Assembly: GCA_004431415.1 (NCBI GenBank)
Contig: QPMI01000127.1
Location: 242,415-306,414 of the forward strand
Direction of reading: 5' to 3'
Source: Cyanophora paradoxa
Lineage: Eukaryota > Glaucocystophyceae > Cyanophorales > Cyanophoraceae
Length of the DNA: 64,000 nt
Position 1 is the stretch's first letter; every line of letters begins with the position of its first letter. The position numbers and the translations under genes are program-made. Below the pieces are notes generated by a model. The model was not told the DNA's origin and made no database searches. It saw only the letters and a list, made by a program, of their open reading frames with translations. Positions 54,515-64,000 of the stretch are shown here, piece by piece.

Positions 54515-55036
54515 TATTCCAGGAATGATTCCTGGAATATTCCTAGTAAGATTCCGAATTCTTTATTGTTTCTAGAAACACTTCCCTCAAACACGCGTAC
54601 CGCACCCCACGCCGGCCCGGCCCCGCCCTGCCCAGCTGCAGGCTGCCCGCCCCTCCCCGCTTTGCGAGACAACGTTAACTGTATAAACTGCCAATCATTA
54701 AACATTGAAGCGTATTCATGCGTTCAAAGGTGCAGCAGTGAGCTCGAGCTGCAGATCTAGAGGCGCAGGCGAGGAGCTCGAGGCGGCGGCCGGTCCCGCG
54801 GCCGCCGCCTCGGGCACAGGCTCGAGGCCAGAGACGAGAGCGCAGACGCCCTCGGGGAGCATCTCGTCCCCGACGTCGACGTCGTCGGGCAGGCCGCTTG
54901 CGGAGGTGATGCGGACAGGGCGGAGGAGGCTCTGAACGCTCTCCTCGCGGAGCCGCCGAGAAATCCGGCGCTGGATGAGCACATTCCAGGAATCATTCCT
55001 GGAATAGAATATTAATTAAAAAAAGTTTCTAGAAAG
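54515..55036. repeat. Paired 23-nt palindromes flanking an exon-like ORF
   Basis: ATTCCAGGAATGATTCCTGG... (54517-54539) and its complement (54983-55005) are each self-palindromic. Each is followed within about 20-30 bases by TTTCTAGAAA (54,568 and 55,026). Between them the minus strand at 54982-54716 codes for 88 residues of natural-looking sequence (SLLRPVRITSASGLPDDVDV). A captured exon is possible. Confidence 0.4.
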
Positions 55037-56955
55037 AATGCCATCACTGGCCATGATGCGACCCAGTCGTACGTACACGGACTCACGGAGTCACGGACCC
55101 ACGGTATACCGGGGTACTAAATACCGTACTATACCCCGGTACGGAGTACCGTAGTACTAGTACTACGGACTCAGTACGGAGTAGGGCTGTGGTCGCTGGT
55201 TGTCGCTTCGCTCGCGAGGTTCCAGCGGCCGCTACGCTTGGCGTTTTCCGCCAGCGACGCCTCCTCGCTCAGCGTTTTTTATGGCTGACAGGCGCTAAAA
55301 AAAGCTCCATCCCGCTTTTTTCTCATCTGATGGTCGACGTAGGTCGGCGACGACTCTGCGTGGCCGAGCAATCTTGCTAAATTTCGACTGTTTTCGAGCA
55401 TCCAGGCGCTCCGCTTCGCCTAAAAGCAGCCTGCAGCTGGCCTCTATCCCGCAGAAATTGACGCATGGCTCGCGGAACCAAGCATTAAATCTGCATTTGC
55501 GTCTTAAAAGCTTGTATACGTACGAAATAAACTAAACGGAACAGATAGGTTTTCGGTCGGTTTCCAGCAGTTTTTCTTCAGGTTTTAGCGGTACCCCCAG
55601 CTCAGCGACGGGCCAGCGACAGGCGCCGCTCGCAGGGCTTCAGCGGCCGCTGGGCCCGGCCCCCCCCAGCGAGCACAGCTCTAGTACGGAGTAGGCGGCA
55701 GTACGGAGTAGTACGGAGTACAGTCCGAGTACTAGCCTAGTAGTTACTGTACTACGTATACGTACGGTCCCGTACGGACCAGGGCAGTTCAACGGTTCGC
55801 GATCAGAATCTTCGCATTCCCCATCTTTAAAAAAGTGTAAAAAAACGTTTTTCGTCAAAGTACCTCGTTGGTACTGTTTGCAGGCTCTCACCCGCAATTC
55901 TGTCGGTGCGTGGGGTTACCGCATTGTTTCACGGGGCAGGGGTAACCGCATTTTCGAGCATGTGGCTAGCGCTCGCGCGCCTGAAGCTTGCATGCGAACT
56001 GCGCAGTCCGGCCAGCGAGTCGACGTCGTGGCCGCGGCAGCGACACACAGGCTGACACAGCTGCAGCCTGCAGGCCTAGGCTAGGCTGAGCCGCTGAGCC
56101 TGGCGCTCACACAGCCTGGCAGCGACGTCAATCTGCATGATGGCATGCATATGTGGGTAGTGTGAGATACTATGATATCGATGCCATACGCGGCGGCGCC
56201 GGCGTAACGGCGGCAGCGCGCGCGGGGTCCGCGGCGCGGCGGGGATCGACCTCCGAGGCTCCGACGACCAGGCCAGTGCTTACAACTGCTTACCCGTGAG
56301 TCGGCCGTGACCAGCCTGGCAGGCAGTGGCAGCATGTACGACCGTAGTGCATTTACGTTCTGACCAGTGACCGTCGGACGGTAGCGCAAATTGCCGCAAG
56401 TTGCCAAGTTGTGCAACAGCCGCCCCATCGACACGTCGCGTCGACCGTCGGACCGTGGGGCCCGGGGACGTCGCGTCGGCGCCCCACCCGGTGACCGTGC
56501 CGCACCGTGGCAGTGGTGGCACTCGCGGGAGTTGCGGCCGGCCAGCAGCGCAGCGCCGCGTGGGGGGGCAGTGTCGCAGTTCTAGTTGTGCAACCGCCGC
56601 CGGTCGTAGATCTTCAGCCGCGAGACGTCGGACAGCGAGCTCGTCGAAGGCTCCGAGCCAGGTTTGACAGCCGGCCGCGGGGGGCACCAGTTCACTTGGT
56701 GCAAATCCAGCCTGGCAGATAAGAGCCCCCCTTCAAGCTTGTGCGCCGCTCGTCGACATCGCCGCCGCTGCCGCGCCCCCCGCGAGGCCACTGAAGATTT
56801 CACGCTTCGAATTCGACACCTGTATTGTTCCACACCCCGGCGCTAGAAGGTGCGCGCGCTGGCTCCCTGCATGGCCTCTTGCTTATCCGGCACCGCAGCT
56901 GCTTCACCCCGGACCCGACGCCCCGGCTCGCTCGCAAGGCCGTTGAGACCTCGGC

Positions 56956-59900
56956 ATGGACGGCCCCCCGTTCGGTGGAGGGCCGAGCGCCGGTCCGCCT
57001 GCGACGCCTGCCGCGACGTCGCCCACGCCGCCCGGGCCCGCGCCGCCCGGCCTGCTGCTGGAGCTGCAGTCCACGATGGCGCCCGTGCTATACCGCAAGT
57101 GCGCACTGCCCCCCTCGGAGGCCTCGAACCAACGCTTAGACCTTAATTCGATCTCATTTGCAAGGTCTTCATAGACCACTCCACTCCTACCCCCTTTGAA
57201 TATCACTTGTCCCCCTCTCAAGCGAGCAGCCGCTCTCCCTCTCAAACCCTTGAGGCCCCCCCCCCCCCCCCCCCCCCCCGCCCGCCTTCCATACCCGCCG
57301 GCCGCCGCCTCTTCCACCCGCCAAGCGCCGCCCCCCCCCCCCCCCCCTTTCCCCCTCCCCCGCCATCCACCCACCCCCTGCCTCCCCCCCCCCGCCATCC
57401 ACCCCCCCCTGCCTCCGCCCCCCCCCCCTCCAGCCCCCCACTTCCTCCCCCGGCCCGCCCCTCCCTCGCCATTCCCCCCCCCCCCCCCCCCCGCTGTTTC
57501 CCCCTCTCACGGGCCTCTTCCTCCCACCGGGGCCCAGGCAACCCCCCAGCAGAGACTCGGAAACTCGAACTAACTCCCTGTTGCGCAGGTGCCCGCGGCA
57601 TTCGCAGCCCCGAAAACCGAGCGGCAAAGCAGCAGACAGGAAATCCAAGACGCTAAGTCGCGATCGCGATCAGAATCTGAAGCCAGCTCCAGAGGTATTG
57701 GCAGCCGCACATGCGGCGGCGCAAGCAGCGGGGCCGTGGCCGCCCGCCCTCACACAGGACGAGCGAGGGGTGCGATTTGATCTGCATCTGTGTTCCGCGC
57801 ACTTGCGCGCCTTGCGGGCTGCCGGATCTCGCGCCCCGAGCTGGCTGACCCGCCGGCGCAGATGTACTGGGAAGTCGTGCCGCTCGAGCCGGGACCCGAC
57901 GCCCTCTACTGGGAGGTGGTCACGCGGCGCCAGTACAAGTGGGTCAGTCGATCGCGGCGCGGCGCGGCGCTCGCGTGCGCGCGCGCCGCGGTAACGTTGG
58001 GCTGGCGCGCAGCTCGTGCCGGCGGCGAGGACCGGCGAGGCGGTCGAGCTCGTCGTCGTCCCCTCGGGCCGCTCCCGGACGATCCCCACGCCCCTCATCC
58101 GCTACGACCCCGACTCGCCCTACCGGGTGCGCATACGCACTCGCCAACGTTGACGCGCGCGCGCGCCCGCCTCACGCTCGGGCGCTCCGCCTCAGACGGA
58201 GCGGGACCTCGGTGTGCTGGGGGACGTCGTCCGGTCCCGAATCGACTCGACGGGGCTCCTCGAGAACCCCTTCGGGTCCGTCCGCGGAGCTGGCTGCCCT
58301 GCCCCGCGCTCGCGCGCTCGGCGTTCGGAAACGCTTATCGCATCGCGGGTCGGGACAGGTTCCGGTGCTGCCCGACCGCGCCCGCCGCGGCGGCCGGCGC
58401 GGGGCCGGGGGCCGCCGCGGAGCCCAAGCACCCGCCTCTGCGCGTGGGCTACGAGATACGCCTCTCGCGCGGCGACAGCGGCGACTCGCTCTTCGGCTCG
58501 CCCGTCGTCGTCGTCGTCCGGCGCTCGCCGGCCCCAAGGGCGTCCTCGCAGCTCGCCGCGGCCTCGGGGGCCGCCGGCGCCGGCTGCGGCATTGAGCAGA
58601 TGTCTGACCCCGCGACGCCGTCGTTCTTCCCCCTCGACCCCTACTCGACCCCCTCCACACCGTACCCCTTCTCGTGCTGCAGCTCCTCCTCGGTCCCCAG
58701 CACGCCGGCGCTCCCGCTCCCCGGGCCGGATCACGACTCGGACTCGGAGGCGAAGCAGAAGCTGAACTTGAAGCGCCTGCGGCTGCACCGGGAGCTCACG
58801 GGGTCGGGCGCCGCGCCGCCGCCGGCCGCCAGCGACGCCGGCGCGACGGCAAAGAAGTACGCCGAACAGCAGCTGCAGGCAAGCCCGCCCGAGTCGCGCT
58901 CGAATACGACTGCGCGTCCTGCATTTGATTGTCTGAGCGGCGGCGCAGGATGACGTCAACGCGATTCCGGACCTCTTCTCGATGCTCAGCATTAATGTGG
59001 GCACGGGCTCACCGGCCGTCATCGAGAAAACCAGCTGCAGCTGGGTCGCCGACTTTCAAGCCAAGTTTACCAGATCGAATTCGTTGTTCTGGGGCTTGGA
59101 AGCGATCTGGTCCTTGGTGGTGCGGCTGGATAGACGGCCTTTGTTCCTCCGCAGTTCTGAGCGGCTGCGGTGCACGTGCGCAGGCTCGCGACGGGGCCTC
59201 CAACATTGTCAGGCACGCCAGTAATATTGCCAGATACGCCGGAGTCCGGTCGCCCACTCATAATCAAGCGTCGCGCAGCATGCGCACCTCTCTCTACGCC
59301 GAGGCATGTGCACTTTTCAGGCAGTTCAGCTTGGCGTGCGGTTTCTCCCAGTCGCAGGTGCTCACAATTCTGCTGCGTCTGCCGTCTCTCGCTGCCTCGT
59401 CGAATGCAAGCATCGATCCGCTCGCCTCGCAGCCGCAGAGCCCAGCGATACCAGCACAGCCAGGGCTCCCTTTGCCTGTGCAAGCAAGAGCGAGCCGGGT
59501 GGCCTTTGAGGCCGTCTTGTCGGCAAGTAATCCGTCCGAGCTGATTCGCCGCATCGAGGAGATGTTCTGTGGCGTCCAACTTCACTGGCCCCGCATCGTG
59601 CGTTTTTGCCGCTCTCAACCGCTTTCCTCTGCTCCGCCTGCATATGGCTTCCTAAAGCCTCAAACTTTGGGGGGCGAAGGTTTTGTCTGGCGATGCTGGC
59701 ATGCGCGCCCACACGTTCGCAAACTGTGAACATCAAGCAAGCGTCGAACGCCACTTGGATGAGGTGCGCTCAATTTTAGGACTGGCTAGTTTGTGTTAAG
59801 CATCTGGCAATCTATTCGGTTCCCTGAGGCTGACAGCATTCGGTTACCTGAATTCGAAGCTGACAGCCTTGCGTTCCGCGCAGCTTTCAGACGCGTTATC

Positions 59901-62489
59901 CGGAAGCGAAGGGGCATCGGTCGCACAGAGGTTGGCGGTCGTGCTCGGTGAGTGGAGAATGCGATCCGTTGGCTTGGGGCGAGTTTCTGACCGCCGGCGC
60001 CGGGGCCGTGCCCGCGCCTCGGCAGTGTCGGAGCCTGTTCTCGACAGCCGCTACAACCTGACCGACAGGGGCCACAGCGAGGTGCGAACAGGCCGTGCCA
60101 TGCAGACGTCTGTGCCTGGGCCCACCTCAGCCTTCGGCGCAGTTGCGGGCGATGTTCCGCGGCATGCGAGCAGCGACGCAGTCGATGGCGCTCGAGTGCT
60201 CCGTGATCGTCACCCTCTTCTCGACGGCCGGCGCGGGGTGCGCACTGCTGAGCGCGTGTTCGCGCGTTATGCGCGCCGCGCTGATCTTGAACCTCGCCGA
60301 TCGTAACCCAGGATCGCATTATGCAGGACGCAACCAATGTGCGCCTCTGTGATTCGCGCTTGAGCACTTAGGCTCCTAGCTTCTTTGATTCGCGGCCATA
60401 TTTATGTACGGGCCTCCGGTTATCCATGGCCATCGATGCTGACTACTGTATACGCGTGTGCGCAGAGATGTGCTCCGCGCCGCCTGCAAGCGCGCGTGGC
60501 GGCTCTCGCTCCTTGTGCACGGGCTGGCCTTCGGGATCGTGGAGGAGCTGATGCAGATCCCCTCCTTGGCCTCGGCTCAGGTGCGCGTTGCCAGAGGTCG
60601 GCTTTAGGTTTATCGATATAGCTGCGCGCGTCGCCACTCCGCTCCCTTGCTTCTCGGTGGCCGATGTGTGAGGGCTAGCTCTCGCGCTGACGCCTCTCCA
60701 GCTCGCATATGTCGTGCTGGAAGCGGTGAAAGCGCGCGCTGCCGAAGACCCTTGGCTCTATGCCGAGGTGTGCATTGGGCGCTTCTCGGCAATCAATTGC
60801 AATTGCAATGTCGGCGCGGCGCCAACGGTGGCCTTCCGTTTCGCAGGCGCTCCGCTGGGCAGGGATGCGCGCCATGCAGCAGAGGACAGAGTCCGACGAC
60901 GAAGCGCTCGGGCACTTCTACGAAGCGTGCGCGGCCGCGCTTGAGCTTCCGTGTTCTGCACGGCGAGCCCGTTTCTTCTTCTAACGAGATACCGCGCGCT
61001 CGTTCGTATGTATCCCAGGTGGTCCGTCCTGAGGAAGAACGGGCTCTCTCCGAGCCGGGAGGAGGCGTGGGTCATCCGCGGCATCTTCCACGGTCTCGGT
61101 CCGCCCCTCCGATCCGATCCCATCCGCTCCGCCCCCGGCTCCTCCGCCTCACGGGCGCCCTGTTTGCCAGCGCGGAGACACAAGCTGCAGGAGGCGAAGG
61201 AGGTGCTCGCGCAGATGTACTGGTTCAACGACGAGCCCGAGGTGCGCCCCGCGCGCCCTCGCAACTGCATGGCAATTGCAATCGAAGCACTCGTGAACAT
61301 GCGTGCGGCTTCCGATGCTTACCGGCCACGGCGGCGGTGCGCGCAGGACTCGATCCTCGAGTTCTGGTGCCGGACATCGATATGTGAGCGCCGCCACACG
61401 CGCTCCGGCGCCGACGCTCCCCCGCCTCACCTCGCCAGCTCTGAAATCCCCTCGCTTTTCGCAGACATGTACCAGCTGAAAACGAGGGAAGACCCGGCGG
61501 ACGAGCAGATGTCGGCCATGTCTGCCCTCTGCGACAACTTCCCGCCCGACATGGACACAGGTCCGCCGGCGCCGCCGCCCGCCCTGCATCCTCCAGATCC
61601 AATTTGAACGACGTCGCCGTCGCTGATCACGACGTTGCCGTCGCTGACGCGTCGCGCCGAGCAGACGCCGAGCAGGGGCGCATCGGGACCAACCTGATGA
61701 TGTACCACATGCAGCGGGGTGCGTAGCCAGGCCCACGTGACCTCGAGTTCAGGCCCCCGGCTTCGGCTTTGGACAGTCGGTCCCTTCTTCGCTTGACGGA
61801 GCGCGCGGCGCGCGCGTGCGCTCGCAGGCTCGTACCTCCGGGCGCTCGCCGCGTACCGGGACTTCGTCTCGCGCCTCTCCCGCGCCCCCTGGTCGCACTA
61901 CTGCGACTTCGTGACGAGCAACATCCTCTCCTACACGGACGCCAACCCGGCCTCCATGATGCGCGGCATCCGCGCCGCCGTCGCCTTCCAGCGCCTCATC
62001 GACTTCAGGTGCGAAACGAAAATTCCAGCCGGCCACGGAGCGCATGCGCAGTTTGCGATGCATATATCTGGCGCCGCGCACTCTGGCGGGCCCTGTGTGA
62101 CGCCTTGGGCCCCCCCGCAGCGGCTCGACGCCCATCCTCGCCCACTTCCTGACTCTGCTGGGGCGGCTCTGCCTCTGCGCGAGAGACTTCGACGGGGCGC
62201 GATCGGCCTTCGAGGACGCCCTCGCTGTGCGTGCACGCTCGCGCAGGCTCACATTCCCGCGCACCTCTGCCGAGGTCTAGATCTAGATATCCAGTCGTAA
62301 TTATGGCGTCGATGCCGCTGCCGCTGCCGCTGCCGCTGGCGCGCTCGCTCGCTTTGATTTGCGACGGCGCAGAGATACAAGAGGTACCACCCGGACATCT
62401 TCACTGACGACCACCCCCGAATCATCTTCCTCCGCACCTCCATCGAGCATATACACATGCTGCCTGACCATGATCTTGATCCCAAGTGA
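56956..62489 (+). CDS. Long multi-exon algal gene, function unknown
   Basis: Exon-like pieces: start MDGPPFGGGPSAGPPATPAA (56956), MYWEVVPLEPGPDALYWEVV (57862), RYDPDSPYR (to about 58,125), DLGVLGDVVRSRIDSTGLLE (58,205), RVGYEIRLSRGDSGDSLFGS (58,440), IPDLFSMLSIN (58,965), AYVVLEAVKARAAEDPWLYA (60,705), LQEAKEVLAQMYWFNDEPE (61,185), MYQLKTREDPADEQMSAMSA (61,468), YRDFVSRLSRAPWSHYCDF (61,860) and a last exon ending IIFLRTSIEHIHMLPDHDLD (stop 62487-62489). Many junctions have GTGCG donors and GCAG acceptors. The region 59,000-60,600 is unclear, and these may be two genes. No family is recognised. The long poly-C tracts lie in its first introns. Confidence 0.35.
57255..57505. repeat. Poly-C and C-rich tracts
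   Basis: Several uninterrupted C-runs of 10 to about 20 bases (near 57,257, 57,330, 57,385 and 57,475) separated by short CGCC or TCC spacers, probably within an intron of the gene starting at 56956. Assembly here may be unreliable. Confidence 0.7.
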
Positions 62490-63176
62490 TTGCATTGCAT
62501 TGCCGTCGAATCGAATCGAACTCTCGACCGCGCGTGTACATGTGTGCTGTATTTCATGTATACGTGGTTCTACTCACTTTAACTAGTACTATTCGAATAT
62601 CCCGTCGTGCTTAGGATTATTTGCTTCTGAGTTCTGCTCCGATCCCTGTCCCCGATTCGTGTCGTGCTTAGGAGCTCGAGTTATTTCGTGCACGTCGTGC
62701 TTATATTGATGTTTTTTTTGCTTTAGCTCCGATCCCTTGTCCCCGATTTGTGCCGTGCTTAGCTCAAGTTATTTTGTGCACGGACGCGTGATCGAGTCTC
62801 GGGGCTCCCGGCCCCAGCAAGCCTAGATTCAGATGTACATGTGATTCTAGATCTGTGCATGTATGTGTGTACTGTACACTGTCGTAACGTCAACTTCTCA
62901 GTAGTACTCTAGCTATAGATCTATACTACAATACCTGCTACGTACTAGTACTACGGTATATGGCGCGGCCCACGCGCGAGGGCCCCGGTCCGGGCTTAAA
63001 GCTTCGTCTTGCCAATTAATATTGCAAGTTGTTCACTGTACTGCGGTACGTACTAGCTGTAGTACGCTTATAAAACTAACGTTTGACGTTAACGTTAACC
63101 GTTGAACGGCTCGCTCGCCCAATCATGACTTGCAACTTGGTATACCGTAGAACGTTAACGTGATGATAATATTGCA

Positions 63177-63301
63177 GGGGGGGGGGGGGGGGGGGGGGGG
63201 GGGGGGCGCGCGCGTCAGCTGCTTTACCCCCGGGCCCTTGCTACCCGCGAGCTCGAGGGACTTCGGGAATCGACTCGCCCCCCCCCCCCCCCCCCCCCCC
63301 G
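63177..63301. repeat. Inverted G-run and C-run
   Basis: A run of about 29 G followed about 75 bases later by a run of about 22 C, which could pair as a stem. Such tracts are also error-prone in sequencing, so the exact lengths are uncertain. Confidence 0.6.
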
Positions 63302-63499
63302 CGGCCCCTGCTCGTCTCAGGATATCGATGTGCAAGATGGTGTCTAGATCTAAACAAACAAAGACAGCACCTGCAGGCGGGGGGCTGCAGCTAGCGCTCA
63401 CTAGGCGTAGCTAATCTATAGCTATATATAGGCCTGGGCCGCCAGATTTCAATAGCTCGCAGCGGCGAAATCTAATTCGAAATGGAACAAAAGTCCTGC

Positions 63500-64000
63500 G
63501 CCGCTGCCCGTCGACGTCGCGTCTCCGCCCCGCCCGGCAAGCCGCGCCACCGCCCGCCGCGTACGCGTCTCCGCTCCGCCCGACGAGCCGCACCGCCGCC
63601 CGCCGCGTCACTGTACATGTCTCACCGTCGAGCCATACTATGATAGCGCCGCCCGCCGCGCCTCCGCCCCGCCCGGCGAGCCGCGCGCCGCCCGCCGCGT
63701 CGCCGCCCACCCGGCCCGGCGGCGAGCCGCGCCACCGCCCGCCGCGCCTCCGCCCCGCCCGGCAAGCCGCGCGCCGCGCGCGCCGCGGCCGCCCGCTGCG
63801 TCGCCGCCCCGCCGTCCGCCGTGCCTAGGCCTCTGCCCCGCCCGGCGAGCTGCGCCGCCGTCCGCCGTGCCTCTGCCCCGCCCGGCGAGCTGCGCCGCCG
63901 CCCGCCGCGCCTTAAGCTTCGCCCCGCCCGCGCGGCCGCGGCCGGCGAGCCGCGCCGCGGCCGCTGCCCGCGCGCGCGCCGGCCGCCGCGCGCACGCCTT
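63500..64000. repeat. GC-rich degenerate tandem array at the right edge
   Basis: Units of 30-50 bases built of CGCCGCCCGCCGCG, CTCCGCCCCGCCCGGC and GAGCCGCGC are repeated at least nine times with drift. No coding signal; possibly a minisatellite continuing beyond the window. Confidence 0.65.

Larger units (their letters stand above)
52843..56955. other. Long intergenic region with foldback elements
   Basis: About 4.1 kb without a supported gene. The sequence is moderately A/T-rich with many GTAC, CTAG and TACGTA words. It holds an inverted-repeat element (53504-53866), a second foldback (53105-53219), paired 23-nt palindromes (54515-55036) and GTAGTACTAGTACTAC-type runs. A short minus-strand ORF at 54716-54982 reads like an orphan exon. 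Confidence 0.5.
62490..64000. other. Right-end intergenic region
   Basis: Holds a diverged direct repeat of about 70 bases (CTCCGATCCC(T)TGTCCCCGAT then GTGCTTAG; copies at about 62,637 and 62,730). Next come an A/T-rich stretch with GTAC/CTAG words, a G-run (63,178-63,206) and a C-run (63,279-63,300), and a GC-rich degenerate tandem array (63,500 to the end). No gene is supported. Confidence 0.5.

Noticed and set aside
57187..57648. Minus-strand Gly-rich ORFs over the poly-C tracts
   Set aside because: Pure low-complexity translation of C/G runs in a probable intron.

Overview
The window joins two very different kinds of DNA. Positions 1 to about 34,670 look like part of a nucleocytoplasmic large DNA virus (giant virus) genome of high GC content. 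The genes are short, mostly uninterrupted, on both strands and tightly packed, often overlapping at their stops. Hallmark viral genes are present: the N-terminal part of a D5-type primase (left edge) and a double jelly-roll major capsid protein (27135-28401). Around them lie a SET-domain methyltransferase, an F-box protein, two RING-type proteins, a LicD-type transferase, a multi-pass membrane protein resembling CREST hydrolases, a possible SAM methyltransferase, two paralogous proteins resembling Ulp1-type cysteine proteases, and a 1,518-residue fibre-like protein with two smaller relatives. Many other genes encode membrane-anchored or structural-looking proteins I cannot name.

Positions from about 35.0 kb to the right end look like the nuclear genome of a eukaryotic microalga (a haptophyte or stramenopile is my guess, from composition and gene types only). 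Genes there are split by short GC-rich introns that typically begin GTGCG, carry a CTGAC/CTCAC branch-like motif and end GCAG. Intergenic DNA is long, with foldback elements, homopolymer tracts and dispersed repeats. The clearest host gene is a hybrid histidine kinase (47415-52842). A three-unit tandem repeat (about 34,700-34,915) sits at the switch, so the simplest reading is one edge of a giant virus integrated in an algal chromosome. A chimeric assembly is not excluded.

Three viral observations stand out. (1) The protein at 7005-7754 begins with a near copy of the histone H3 tail (ARTKTTAR against ARTKQTAR), in the same cluster as a SET methyltransferase. (2) A zinc-finger/Bro-like gene (9257-11116) is split by a 597-nt GT-AG intron carrying eight stem-loops, several with perfect 9-16 bp stems. 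(3) At least eight otherwise unrelated viral proteins end in an Arg/Ser-rich basic tail.

Several genes in both halves carry single-base losses in short C or G runs, including one inside the invariant H-box of the host histidine kinase. Consensus sequence error is therefore at least as likely as gene decay, and I do not treat these genes as proven pseudogenes.
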